From DASUMF01 sp040510575 (GTDB lineage Bacteria > Actinomycetota > Acidimicrobiia > IMCC26256 > DASPTH01): a stretch of DNA of 24,308 nucleotides. The stretch's first letter is position 1; every line of letters starts with the position of its first letter. Location: the NCBI GenBank assembly GCA_040510575.1, contig JBEVIU010000033.1, positions 1 to 24,308 on the forward strand, given 5' to 3'. The notes beneath the pieces were generated by a model. The model saw only the letters and a program-made list of their open reading frames with translations, was not told the DNA's origin and searched no databases. Positions 1 through 7,462 of the stretch are shown in pieces. The position numbers were made by a program, and so were the translations under genes.

Positions 1-39
1 GAAGCGCTGGAGGCGATCCTCGCCGCTACCAGCTCCTGA
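1..39 (+). CDS. 3' end of an upstream gene (partial)
   Basis: Frame 1 reads EALEAILAATSS and then a TGA stop at 37-39, so a plus-strand gene probably ends here and its body lies outside the window. Twelve residues are too few to identify it. In many actinobacteria the proteasome alpha-subunit gene (prcA) lies just upstream of pafA, so prcA is a reasonable guess by synteny only. Its last 14 bases overlap the 3' end of the convergent minus-strand gene at 26-391. Confidence 0.4.
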   Translation, partial: EALEAILAATSS

Positions 40-391
40 CGAGGCCGGCCAGCGGGCCGAGCACTGCGCCGACGAGCACGAAGGCGGCAACGAGCCACGG
101 CCACCGGGCCCGGCGCCGCGGCACCTCACCCGAGTCCCACCATTCCGTGGGCGCAACGAGCGCAGCATCCACCTCGTCGGCGAGCAGCACGTAGCGGGCG
201 TCCTCGACCTGATCGTCGGGCACGAACACGTCGACGCGCGCCATGTCGCCCACGGTGACGCCGTAGAAGCCGTCGATCGATCCCGACAGGCGGGCGTCGA
301 TCCCCTCCGACGCGAGGCGCGCCACCAGCACCCGGGCGCGGAACGAGCCACTCACCCAGGTGAGGCGCGTGAGCGGGGTCGACGGAGTCAC
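26..391 (-). CDS. small membrane-anchored DUF2007-like protein
   Basis: This 121-residue protein has a small alpha/beta domain at about residues 9-72. It resembles DUF2007-type 'putative signal transducing' domains in its opening (LTWVSGSFRARVLVARL), a central GFYGVTVGD stretch and a DVFVPDDQVEDAR segment. A single membrane helix follows at about 98-118, with basic residues (PRRRAR) before it, so the N-terminal domain is probably cytoplasmic and C-terminally anchored. The frame stays open upstream to 511, but that would run into pafA. I chose the GTG at 391 because similarity begins there and a TACGAT hexamer lies exactly six bases before it. The gene is divergent from pafA, with about 70 bp between the starts. 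The function is unknown and the family call is from memory of the motif style. Confidence 0.65.
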   Translation of the reverse strand: MTPSTPLTRLTWVSGSFRARVLVARLASEGIDARLSGSIDGFYGVTVGDMARVDVFVPDDQVEDARYVLLADEVDAALVAPTEWWDSGEVPRRRARWPWLVAAFVLVGAVLGPLAGLVRSW

Positions 392-397
392 CCCACG

Positions 398-403
398 ATC
401 GTA
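398..403 (-). promoter_or_regulatory. -10 hexamer for a likely leaderless transcript of the 26-391 gene
   Basis: On the minus strand TACGAT (fits TANNNT) is followed by six bases and then the GTG start codon. A -10 element normally sits six to seven bases from the transcription start, so the mRNA would begin at the start codon. No ribosome binding site precedes the GTG. Inference from position only. Confidence 0.45.
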
Positions 404-447
404 CGACCGCACCGACGGAGCGGCACCGACGCTCGCGAACGCGGCGG

Positions 448-453
448 TAGCCT
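448..453 (+). promoter_or_regulatory. possible -10 element for pafA
   Basis: TAGCCT (fits TANNNT) ends eight bases before the pafA GTG start. There is no AGGAGG-like sequence between them, so a leaderless or nearly leaderless pafA mRNA is possible. No good -35 is visible. Confidence 0.3.
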
Positions 454-461
454 CGGGCGCA

Positions 462-1820
462 GTGGAACGACGGATCTTCGGCCTGGAGAACGAATACGGC
501 GTCACCTGCACCCTGCGCGGCCAGCGTCGCCTCAGCCCCGACGAAGTGGCCCGCTACCTGTTCCGCCGGGTGGTGTCCTGGGGACGCTCGAGCAACGTGT
601 TCCTCGAGAACGGCGCGCGGCTCTACCTCGACGTCGGCAGCCACCCTGAGTACGCCACGCCGGAGTGCGACTCGATCCGCGACCTCGTCGTGCACGACAA
701 GGCGGGGGAGCGGATCCTCGAAGGCCTGGTGAAGAGCGCGGAGCAGCGCCTCCGCGAAGAGGGCATCCGGGGCGAGGTGTACCTCTTCAAGAACAACACC
801 GACTCCGCCGGCAACTCCTACGGCTGTCACGAGAACTACCTCGTCGAGCGCGAAGGCGACTTCACGAAGTTCACCGACGTGCTGATCCCGTTCCTCGTCA
901 CGCGGCAGGTGTACGCCGGCGCGGGCAAGGTCCTGCAGACGGCTCGCGGCGCGATGTACTGCGTGAGCCAGCGCGCCGAGCACATCTGGGAAGGCGTGTC
1001 GAGCGCGACCACGCGCTCGCGGCCCATCATCAACACGCGCGACGAGCCGCACGCGGACGCCGAGCGGTTCCGCCGTCTGCACGTGATCGTCGGCGACTCC
1101 AACATGAGCGAGTACACGACGTTCCTGAAGGTGGGCACCACGTCGATCGTGCTGCGCATGCTCGAAGAGGATCCGCGCCCGTGGCGCGACCTCACCCTCG
1201 AGAACCCGATCCGGGCCATCCGGGAGATCAGTCACGACATCACGTGCCGCCGCAAGGTCCGCCTCGCCAACGGGCGCGAGCTCTCGGCCGTCGAGCTGCA
1301 GTCCGAGTACCTCTCGCGTGCGCTGCAGTTCGCCAAGCGCCGGGGCCTGTCGCCGCTCGAGGAGCAGGCGCTCGCGATGTGGGAGCACGTGATGACCCAC
1401 CTCGAGAACGACCCGCTCAAACTGAGCACCGAGATCGACTGGGTGATCAAGTACCACATGATCGAGGCGTACCGCGAGAAGCACGACCTCCCGCTCACGC
1501 ACCCACGTGTCGCGCTGCTCGACCTCGCGTACCACGACGTCACCCGGGCGCGTTCGCTCTACTCGCTGCTCGAGCGGCGCGGAGCCGTCGAGCGCATGGT
1601 GACCGACGAGGAGATCGACCACGCGGTCGACAACCCGCCGGAGACCACACGAGCCCGGCTGCGCGGCGCGTTCATCAAGCGGGCCAAGGAGCGCAAGCGC
1701 GACTACACCGTCGACTGGGTGCACCTGAAGCTCAACGACCAGGCACAGCGGACGGTGCTCTGCAAGGACCCGTTCAAATCACGCGACGACCGCGTGGAGC
1801 GCCTGATCGCCAGTCTGTGA
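462..1820 (+). CDS. pafA: Pup--protein ligase PafA
   Basis: PafA joins the C-terminal glutamate of the small protein Pup to lysines of target proteins using ATP, marking them for the mycobacterial-type proteasome. The frame is open from 360, but I chose the GTG at 462. It gives a 452-residue protein starting ERRIFGLENEYGVTC, the same length and N-terminus as M. tuberculosis PafA (QRRIMGIETEFGVTC). Visible signatures are Glu9 in GLENEYG (nucleotide/metal site), Asp57 in YLDVGSHPEY (catalytic base), YLFKNNTDSAGNSYGCHENY at about 107-126, and a TVDWVHLKLNDQAQRTVLCKDPF block near the C-terminus. All expected blocks are intact. Twenty-six bases separate it from the DUF3866 gene, so it probably heads an operon with pafB and pafC. 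Confidence 0.97.
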   Translation: MERRIFGLENEYGVTCTLRGQRRLSPDEVARYLFRRVVSWGRSSNVFLENGARLYLDVGSHPEYATPECDSIRDLVVHDKAGERILEGLVKSAEQRLREEGIRGEVYLFKNNTDSAGNSYGCHENYLVEREGDFTKFTDVLIPFLVTRQVYAGAGKVLQTARGAMYCVSQRAEHIWEGVSSATTRSRPIINTRDEPHADAERFRRLHVIVGDSNMSEYTTFLKVGTTSIVLRMLEEDPRPWRDLTLENPIRAIREISHDITCRRKVRLANGRELSAVELQSEYLSRALQFAKRRGLSPLEEQALAMWEHVMTHLENDPLKLSTEIDWVIKYHMIEAYREKHDLPLTHPRVALLDLAYHDVTRARSLYSLLERRGAVERMVTDEEIDHAVDNPPETTRARLRGAFIKRAKERKRDYTVDWVHLKLNDQAQRTVLCKDPFKSRDDRVERLIASL

Positions 1821-1846
1821 CCGCCGCGAGCTCGTAGGTCACCGCC

Positions 1847-2941
1847 GTGCCGTCGTACCGAACCGGGAAGGTCGTGCGCGTCATCGAGGCGCGCACCGGG
1901 CTCCAGCGCGTCGAGGTCGACCTCGGCGCCGGTCCCGAGCGGGCGTACGCGCTCTTGCAACTCACCGGCCCGGTCGCGCTCGGCGACCAGGTCGTGGTGA
2001 ACACCACCGCCGTCGAGCTGGGTCTCGGCACCGGCGGTTGGCACGTCGTGCACTGGAACCTCGAACGTGACCACTGGACCGAGCGCGGACCGGGGCACAT
2101 CATCAAGGGCCGCTACACGAGCCTCCAGGCCGACGTCGGCAGCACCGAGGAGCACCTCGAGGCGCTGGCCGAGGTGGAGTCGATCGACGGCATGCCGGTG
2201 GTGGTGGCGGCGCTGCACAGCCAGCTTCCGGCGGTGGCGGCGGCGTTCAAGGCGCTCGCCCCCGACGCGCGCCTCGCCTACGTGATGACCGACGGCGCAG
2301 GCCTCCCGCTCGCGCTGTCCGACCTCGTCGTCAACGTGCGAGAGGCGGGGCTCGTCGACACGACCGTCACCTGTGGGCATGCGTTCGGTGGTGACTACGA
2401 AGCGGTGTCGGCCTTCTCCGCCCTCGCGGTCGCCCGCCACGCGGCTCACGCCGACGCTGCGGTGGTGGTGATGGGCCCCGGCATCGTCGGCACCAACACG
2501 CGGCTCGGCTTCAGCGGGATGGAGGTCGGGCCGCTCCTCGACGCCGCGCACGCGCTCGGAGGCACACCCATCGCGTGCCTGCGCATCTCGTTCGCCGACG
2601 AGCGTCCGCGCCACCGTGGTCTCTCGCACCACACCGCCACCGCCCTGCGCCTCGCGGCGCGTGAGCGCGCGTTGATCGCAGTGCCACGGCTGGGTGACGC
2701 CGCGCAGGACGCACAGCTGCGCGCCGACCTCGTCGCGGCAGGGATCGACCGTCGCCACGAGCTGGTCGACGTCGACGCCCCCGACGCGATCGAGCTCTTC
2801 GCGAGCCTCGGCCTGCGCGTGCAGTCGATGGGACGTCCGGCCGAGGACGACCCGGCGCTGTTCCAGGCGGCAGCCGCCGCGGGCGCGCTGGCCGCGACAC
2901 GTCTCGGCGCCACTGCTCGTGGAGACGACCAGGATGGTTGA
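1847..2941 (+). CDS. DUF3866 family protein
   Basis: This 364-residue cytoplasmic protein matches the DUF3866 family of actinobacteria and Firmicutes. Typical blocks are an N-terminal beta-rich segment (SYRTGKVVRVIEARTGLQRVEV), HWNLERDHWTERGPGHIIKGRYT in the first third, and GPGIVGTNTRLGFSGMEVG followed by RISFADERPRHRGLSHHT further on. The conserved GxGxxGTxTxxGFSG loop and the RHRGLSHH string could form an active site, but no activity is established for the family. The GTG start at 1847 follows the pafA stop by 26 bases. Its stop overlaps the pafB start by 8 bp, so pafB translation probably depends on it. The placement between pafA and pafB differs from M. tuberculosis, where pafA and pafB are adjacent. 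Confidence 0.85.
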   Translation: MPSYRTGKVVRVIEARTGLQRVEVDLGAGPERAYALLQLTGPVALGDQVVVNTTAVELGLGTGGWHVVHWNLERDHWTERGPGHIIKGRYTSLQADVGSTEEHLEALAEVESIDGMPVVVAALHSQLPAVAAAFKALAPDARLAYVMTDGAGLPLALSDLVVNVREAGLVDTTVTCGHAFGGDYEAVSAFSALAVARHAAHADAAVVVMGPGIVGTNTRLGFSGMEVGPLLDAAHALGGTPIACLRISFADERPRHRGLSHHTATALRLAARERALIAVPRLGDAAQDAQLRADLVAAGIDRRHELVDVDAPDAIELFASLGLRVQSMGRPAEDDPALFQAAAAAGALAATRLGATARGDDQDG

Positions 2942-3878
2942 CCGCCTCGAACGGCTCGTCAACCTCACGGCCACGTTGCTCGACACGCGTCGCGGTCTCA
3001 GCCTCGAGGAGCTCGCGGAGCGGGTCGAGCCGCGGTACCCCGAGGATCTCACCGCCCGTCGCCGTCAGTTCGAGCGCGACAAGGAGACGCTGCGCGAGCT
3101 CGGGGTGCCGATCACCGTCGAGTCGGCCGACGGGTTCGGCGCCGAGCAGGCCTACCGGATCCGACCCGACGACTACTACCTGCCCGATCTCGGGCTCGAC
3201 GAGGCAGAGCTCGCTGCGCTCCACGTCGCCGTGACCGCGGTGCGCTTCGAAGGGGGCGCCGGCCTCATCGGGCTGGCGAAGCTCGGAGGGCTCGAAGGCG
3301 AAGGCGCCGGGGCGACCCTCGCCGAGGTCGAGCTCGCGCCGCTCGTGCCGGCGTTGTTCGACGCGGTGAGTCGCCGAGCGTCGCTCACGTTCGAGTACCG
3401 CGGCGCGACCCGCCGCCTGAACCCCTACGGCGTCGTGTTGCGGTACGGCCACTGGTACGTGGTCGGCCACGACCGTGACCGCGACGGACCGCGGGCGTTC
3501 CGCGTGGATCGCATCGAGGGCACGCCGGACACGAGCACACCGGGTGCGTTCGAGATGCCGGGCGACGTGGATCCCGGTGCGATGGTGCGCGAACCGCTCA
3601 CCTACGGCGACGATCGCCCCGTCGACGCGCACGTGCTCGTCGACGCCACGCGCGCGGCGCTGGTGGTCGACGAACTCGGCGACGAGGCGGTGGTGGCGCG
3701 CCGCGACGACGGATCGGTGGAGGTACGCCTCCCGGTGGTCAACCGCGAGGCGTTCCGGAGCTGGGTGCTGGACCTGCTCGACCACGCCGAAGTGCTCGGC
3801 CCGCCCGAGCTGCGCACGAGCATCGTCGACTGGCTCCAGGCACTCGCAGATCCGCCGGCGCGGAAGGGGAAGCGGTGA
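2934..3878 (+). CDS. pafB: WYL-domain DNA-damage regulator PafB
   Basis: PafB and PafC form a transcriptional activator of the LexA-independent DNA-damage response in mycobacteria. This 314-residue protein has an N-terminal winged-helix region (about residues 1-62: DRLERLVNLTATLL, then GLSLEELAERV) and a WYL domain at about 140-230, with WYV at 174-176 in GHWYVVGHDRDR and the FRVDRIEG end block. A WCX-like C-terminal domain follows (about 225-314). The ATG at 2934 gives the usual PafB N-terminus (MVDRLERL) and overlaps DUF3866 by 8 bp; the longer open frame upstream is a shadow of DUF3866. The stop overlaps the pafC GTG by 4 bp. Confidence 0.92.
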   Translation: MVDRLERLVNLTATLLDTRRGLSLEELAERVEPRYPEDLTARRRQFERDKETLRELGVPITVESADGFGAEQAYRIRPDDYYLPDLGLDEAELAALHVAVTAVRFEGGAGLIGLAKLGGLEGEGAGATLAEVELAPLVPALFDAVSRRASLTFEYRGATRRLNPYGVVLRYGHWYVVGHDRDRDGPRAFRVDRIEGTPDTSTPGAFEMPGDVDPGAMVREPLTYGDDRPVDAHVLVDATRAALVVDELGDEAVVARRDDGSVEVRLPVVNREAFRSWVLDLLDHAEVLGPPELRTSIVDWLQALADPPARKGKR

Positions 3879-4831
3879 GCCCGCGTCCGCTCGTCGGCCC
3901 ACGGCTGCAGCGCGTGCTCGCGATCGTGCCCTGGGTGCTGGCCCATCCGGGGATCAGCGTGGCGGAGCTCGCCGAACGCTTCGAGGTTGCCGAGCACGAG
4001 CTCGAACGCGACCTGGCGCTGCTCCCGTTCTGCGGGTTGCCGCCGTACACCGCAGATCGTCTCATCGACGTCACCGTGATCGACGGCGAGGTGGAGATCC
4101 GCCTCGCCGAGTACTTCGAGCGACCGCTACGTCTCGCACCGGCCGAGGGGCTCGCGCTGCTCGCAGCGGGAAGAGCGCTGCTCTCGGTGCCGGGCTCCGA
4201 CGACGAGGGCCCGCTCGCCACCGCGCTCGAGAAGCTCGAGCACGTGCTCGGCGCCAAAGGCTCGTTGGCCGTCGACGTCGGCTCGACCGGCGGCCTGACC
4301 ACGCTTCAGGACGCGGTCCAGGATCACGCCCAGCTCGAGATCGACTACTACTCGTTCGCCCGCGACGAGATGACGACCCGGATCATCGACCCGTGGCGGG
4401 TCTTCCACGCGTTCGGCGCGTGGTACGTCGCCGCGTGGTGTCACCGCGCCGGCGCCGAGCGTCTCTTCCGCGTCGATCGGGTGCGCGCGGTGCGCGCGAC
4501 CGGCGTCGAGTTCGACCCGACGGAGCACGCGTCCTCCTTCGACACCGACACCGACGCCGTGGAGCTGGTGTACCGACCGCGACCCGACGATCCCCGCGTC
4601 ACGCTCCGCCTTTCCCCCGAAGCGTCATGGGTGGTCGAGAGCTACCCCCACGAGGCAGTCCGCGAGCTCGCCGACGGCGGGTCCGAGGTCGTGCTCGCGA
4701 TCAGCGAGCCGGCGTGGCTGGAGCGTCTCCTCCTCACGCTCGGTGATCGTGCAACGATCGTGGGGCCGCCCGAGGCACGCGGCATGGCGGCAACCGCCGC
4801 GACGCGCGTGCTGGCGCGATACACGCACTGA
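3875..4831 (+). CDS. pafC: WYL-domain DNA-damage regulator PafC
   Basis: This is the second half of the PafBC activator, 318 residues and close to the mycobacterial length. The N-terminus (RLQRVLAIVPWVLAHPGISVAELAERF, about 10-36) is the winged-helix region. The WYL domain at about 143-212 contains the WYV triplet at 183-185 in AFGAWYVAAWCH and the LFRVDRVRAV end block. The remaining C-terminal part (about 220-318) is a WCX-type domain. It starts at a GTG overlapping the pafB stop in the GTGA arrangement, which argues for translational coupling and a 1:1 supply of the two proteins. In this family the WYL domains probably sense a nucleic-acid ligand. Confidence 0.92.
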   Translation: MSPRPLVGPRLQRVLAIVPWVLAHPGISVAELAERFEVAEHELERDLALLPFCGLPPYTADRLIDVTVIDGEVEIRLAEYFERPLRLAPAEGLALLAAGRALLSVPGSDDEGPLATALEKLEHVLGAKGSLAVDVGSTGGLTTLQDAVQDHAQLEIDYYSFARDEMTTRIIDPWRVFHAFGAWYVAAWCHRAGAERLFRVDRVRAVRATGVEFDPTEHASSFDTDTDAVELVYRPRPDDPRVTLRLSPEASWVVESYPHEAVRELADGGSEVVLAISEPAWLERLLLTLGDRATIVGPPEARGMAATAATRVLARYTH

Positions 4832-4910
4832 TGTCCGGCATGTGCAGTCGGTGCCCTGCGTCGGCCGCGGACCACTTCATCTGCGAGGATGGGGGAGTGG
4901 AGCAGATGGC

Positions 4911-5651
4911 GTGACCGACAACCTCGACACGCCCACCGACTCGACATCTTCAGGCTCGACATCTTCCGGCTCGACACCCGCCGACACGGTTCCCGCCGAC
5001 ACGGTTCCCGCATCGAACGGCGCCGGCGCTGCGCCGACCTCCACCGCGATCGAGGATCGTCCGGCCGAACCGCCCAAGAAGAAGGGCATCAATCGCGCCG
5101 CGGTGGAGTGGGTCGTGCTCATCGTCGCCGCGATCGTCATCGCGATCGTCATCAAGACGTTCCTCTTCCAGGCCTTCTACATCCCGTCGGAGTCGATGGT
5201 GCCCACCCTCGAGGTCGGCGACCGCGTGCTCGTCAACAAGTTGAGCTACGACCTGCACGACGTGAACCGCGGCGACATCATCGTGTTCGCGGCGGAGCCG
5301 AACGCGCAGTGGAGGACCGCGGGGATCGACGACCTCGTGAAGCGGATCATCGCGATGCCCGGTGAGACCATCACCGAGTGTCAGACCGGCAAGGTCTGCA
5401 TCAACGACCGCGTCCTCAACGAGAGCTACCTGCCGAAGGGCACGACCACGACCTTCGACTCGACGCCGCCCGGCTGCGAGCCCGACAGTCCGCCGAACGG
5501 GTGCACCGTGCCCGCCGGCCACTACTTCGTGCTGGGCGACAACCGCGGCAAGTCGGCTGACGCGCGCATCCACGGACCGATCAAGGGGTCGAGCATCGTG
5601 GGCCGCGTCTTCGTGCGCATCTGGCCCCTCGACCGCCTCGGCTTCCTCTGA
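4911..5651 (+). CDS. lepB: signal peptidase I
   Basis: This membrane protease removes signal peptides from exported proteins. The 246-residue protein has a Ser/Thr/Pro-rich N-terminal tail (1-60), one membrane helix at about 65-86, and a catalytic domain outside the membrane. Box B is IPSESMVPTLEVGDRV with catalytic Ser95; box D is DDLVKRIIAMPGE with catalytic Lys144; box E is the later VLGDNRGKSADAR. Two cysteine pairs lie in the loop at about 157-180 (ECQTGKVC, then PPGC and NGC). The GTG at 4911 was chosen because GGGGGAG lies just upstream and the open frame before it overlaps pafC. The tail contains short DNA tandem repeats. The next gene converges on it after 13 bp. Confidence 0.93.
   Translation: MTDNLDTPTDSTSSGSTSSGSTPADTVPADTVPASNGAGAAPTSTAIEDRPAEPPKKKGINRAAVEWVVLIVAAIVIAIVIKTFLFQAFYIPSESMVPTLEVGDRVLVNKLSYDLHDVNRGDIIVFAAEPNAQWRTAGIDDLVKRIIAMPGETITECQTGKVCINDRVLNESYLPKGTTTTFDSTPPGCEPDSPPNGCTVPAGHYFVLGDNRGKSADARIHGPIKGSSIVGRVFVRIWPLDRLGFL
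4941..5009 (+). repeat. two sets of 15-bp tandem repeats in the lepB tail
   Basis: TCGACATCTTCAGGC at 4941-4955 is repeated with one mismatch at 4956-4970. A different 15-mer, GCCGACACGGTTCCC, is perfectly duplicated at 4980-4994 and 4995-5009. Both keep the reading frame and encode five-residue repeats (STSSG and ADTVP) in the disordered N-terminal tail of signal peptidase. Confidence 0.9.
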
Positions 5652-5664
5652 TCGATTTCCTGAG

Positions 5665-6396
5665 CTAGCCGTCGGTCCATTCGGCGACGGTGGCGACCAG
5701 GCGGTCGACGTGGTCGGAGTACAGCGCGTCGATGCCGAACTCGAGCATGGCGCGCACGTGACGCACCTCCTGCACGTCCCACGCGAACGCGCGCACCGCG
5801 AAGCGGTGGAACAACCCGACCAGGCCCGCGGTCCATTCGAGGTGACGCATGTTGCACACCTCGATCCCAGCCTGCGCGAGCACGTCGGCATGGCGTTCGA
5901 CCGACGCACCGAGCGCGCTGCGCTTCGTGCTGTGCACCAGGTGGGCGGTGGTGTCGATCTCACGGATGCTGTGCAGCGTGCTCAGCCGTCCTGAGCAGAC
6001 CCACAGGCGGTCGAGGGCGCCCGCTGCCCCCGCCACCGCGAGCACGGGCGCAGCGGCAGCGACGTCGTAGAGGTCCAGCGACAGCTCGAATCCGGTCCCC
6101 AGCTCGTCGTAGAGGTCGGCCAGGCGCGGCACCCCGAGCGCAGCGAGCTCGGCCGCCGACGACTGCTTGACCCGGCGCCGGTGCCAGAGACCCCCTCGAG
6201 CGACCGCGTCGTGGACCAGCACCACCTCCCCGTCGGCGCTGAGCCGGGCATCCGACTCGAGGCCGGCCGCCCCCAGTTCGAGCGCCCGGCGGAAGGCAGC
6301 GAGCGTGTTCTCGGGCTGTTCCGCCCGTGCTCCACGGTGCGCAAACGTGATGGGACGTGACCTCGGAGGGTTCGGCTCAAGTGGAGTGGGGGCCAT
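5665..6396 (-). CDS. glycerophosphodiester phosphodiesterase family protein
   Basis: GDPD enzymes hydrolyse glycerophosphodiesters to glycerol-3-phosphate and an alcohol. This 243-residue protein has the family signatures near the N-terminus: HRG at residues 20-22 followed by PENT, Glu47 and Asp49 in GLESDARLSADGEVVLVHD, and His62. The rest fits a TIM barrel, ending in AFAWDVQE and GIDALYSDHVDRL. There is no signal peptide, so it is probably cytoplasmic. The ATG at 6396 is the first start before the domain; upstream frame is shadow. A TAGGCT hexamer on the minus strand (6413-6408) lies 11 bases before the ATG and may be its -10. It is convergent with lepB and divergent from the zinc-ribbon gene. 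Confidence 0.88.
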   Translation of the reverse strand: MAPTPLEPNPPRSRPITFAHRGARAEQPENTLAAFRRALELGAAGLESDARLSADGEVVLVHDAVARGGLWHRRRVKQSSAAELAALGVPRLADLYDELGTGFELSLDLYDVAAAAPVLAVAGAAGALDRLWVCSGRLSTLHSIREIDTTAHLVHSTKRSALGASVERHADVLAQAGIEVCNMRHLEWTAGLVGLFHRFAVRAFAWDVQEVRHVRAMLEFGIDALYSDHVDRLVATVAEWTDG

Positions 6397-6444
6397 GCCG
6401 ATCGGAGAGCCTAAGGGGCCACGAGTGCGGGAGGTCGGCCCGAA

Positions 6445-6786
6445 ATGACGACGGTCCGAGCCCAGTGCCCGGTGTGCGGCGACGTGCAACTCGGCATCAA
6501 CGATCTCACCGTGCGCGTCCACGACGACGACACGGCAGGGGACTACCGCTTCCGGTGCCCCGAGTGCGCCCAGACGGTGACGCGACCCGCGAGCCCGCGG
6601 ATCGTCGACCTGCTGATGTCGGCCGGCGCCGCCGAAGAGCGCTGGAGCTGGCCCGCCGAGCTCGCCGAACGCCCGTCCGGACCGCCGCTCACGCCCGACG
6701 ATCTCCTCGACCTCCACGTGCTCCTCGCCGACGACGCCTGGTTCGACCAGCTCGTGGCCTTGGTGCGCAGAACGACACCCGAGTAG
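6445..6786 (+). CDS. small zinc-ribbon protein, unknown function
   Basis: This 113-residue protein has two CxxC knuckles, Cys8/Cys11 (CPVC) and Cys38/Cys41 (CPEC), about 27 residues apart, which together would bind one zinc. The C-terminal half is helical and acidic (residues 52-110, with LTPDDLLDLHVLLADDAWFDQLVALV). A GGGAGG ribosome binding site lies about ten bases before the ATG. I do not recognise a named family. It sits 48 bp from the divergent GDPD gene and its stop codon doubles as part of the -10 hexamer for the next gene. Confidence 0.75.
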   Translation: MTTVRAQCPVCGDVQLGINDLTVRVHDDDTAGDYRFRCPECAQTVTRPASPRIVDLLMSAGAAEERWSWPAELAERPSGPPLTPDDLLDLHVLLADDAWFDQLVALVRRTTPE

Positions 6787-6789
6787 TCT
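6784..6789 (+). promoter_or_regulatory. -10 hexamer for a leaderless transcript of the 6796 gene
   Basis: TAGTCT begins with the TAG stop codon of the zinc-ribbon gene and is followed by six bases and then the GTG start at 6796. No ribosome binding site is present. The spacing places the transcription start on the start codon itself. Confidence 0.45.
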
Positions 6790-6795
6790 CGCTCC

Positions 6796-7023
6796 GTGGC
6801 CGTCTGGGTGGTGTTCGGTGTACTGAGCGTGGGAGCCGTCGCAGCCGTGATCGCGACTCGTCGCCACACGATCGATGCCGAGCCCACCGTGCGTGAGTTC
6901 GCGGAGTTCCGTGACGCGCTCTCACAGCAGGTCGTCGGCCTCGACACGGACGTCCGCGCCACCCGCACCCACCTCGACGTGCAGACGCATCCCCGTCCCG
7001 TCGAGCACGATCGCTGGGGTTAG
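6796..7023 (+). CDS. 75-residue single-pass membrane protein
   Basis: A very short protein with one N-terminal hydrophobic helix (about residues 3-20, VWVVFGVLSVGAVAAVIA), then RRH and a soluble tail with some helix potential (FAEFRDALSQQVVGLDTDV). It has no recognisable domain. It looks real because it sits in a tight same-strand run, has an initiation signal of the leaderless type, and ends in a TAG that overlaps a -10-like hexamer for tatA. Its placement before tatA suggests an envelope role, which is inference only. Confidence 0.6.
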   Translation: MAVWVVFGVLSVGAVAAVIATRRHTIDAEPTVREFAEFRDALSQQVVGLDTDVRATRTHLDVQTHPRPVEHDRWG

Positions 7024-7026
7024 GCT
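7021..7026 (+). promoter_or_regulatory. possible -10 element upstream of tatA
   Basis: TAGGCT (TANNNT) starts on the TAG stop of the preceding gene. It would put the transcription start near 7033 and leave a short leader that carries the tatA ribosome binding site. No convincing -35 is visible. Confidence 0.35.
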
Positions 7027-7045
7027 CACGTCGGGTCAGCCCGGC

Positions 7046-7052
7046 GAAAGGA
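7046..7052 (+). promoter_or_regulatory. ribosome binding site of tatA
   Basis: GAAAGGA lies six bases before the ATG at 7059. It is one of the few clear Shine-Dalgarno sites in the window and fixes the tatA start. Confidence 0.7.
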
Positions 7053-7058
7053 ACCCTG

Positions 7059-7454
7059 ATGCCCTCGCTCGGCCCGGCCGAGATCCTCGTGATCCTCGTG
7101 ATCGCGCTGCTGGTGTTCGGCCCCAACAAATTGCCCGACGTGGCGAAGCAGGCAGGCAAGGCGTTCCAGGAGCTGCGACGGGTGCAACAGCACCTCCGCT
7201 CCGAGATCAGCGGCGCGATGTCGGACCTCGACGGCTCGTCGCAATCCGCGAGCGCGCCCAGCGGCGACCCAGTACCGATGCTGCCCGCGCTGGACCCCGA
7301 CGCCGCGCCCTCATCCGATTCGGTGATGCCACCTCCCGCGCAGAGCACGCCACCCTCGCAGAGCACGCCACCTGCCGCGACACCACCAGCTGCCACACCG
7401 TCGGCCACTGATCCGCTGCCCCCGTCGAGCCCGCCGCCGGCCGACCCGGCCTGA
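7059..7454 (+). CDS. tatA: twin-arginine translocase subunit TatA
   Basis: TatA forms the protein-conducting part of the Tat pathway, which moves folded proteins across the membrane. The 131-residue protein has the short membrane helix at about 6-20 (PAEILVILVIALLVF), the FG hinge at 20-21 followed by NKLP, and the amphipathic helix at about 26-48 (DVAKQAGKAFQELRRVQQ). From about residue 60 the protein is a disordered Pro/Ala/Ser/Thr tail with small repeats (QSTPP twice, AATPP). TatA rather than TatB is favoured by the FGPNKLP hinge. The gene is 8 bp upstream of tatC, matching the usual tatAC operon. Confidence 0.93.
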   Translation: MPSLGPAEILVILVIALLVFGPNKLPDVAKQAGKAFQELRRVQQHLRSEISGAMSDLDGSSQSASAPSGDPVPMLPALDPDAAPSSDSVMPPPAQSTPPSQSTPPAATPPAATPSATDPLPPSSPPPADPA

Positions 7455-7462
7455 TCCGCCCA

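Noticed and set aside
126..1724. A 532-codon antisense frame opposite pafA
   Set aside because: It overlaps the conserved pafA frame throughout and has no recognisable motif.
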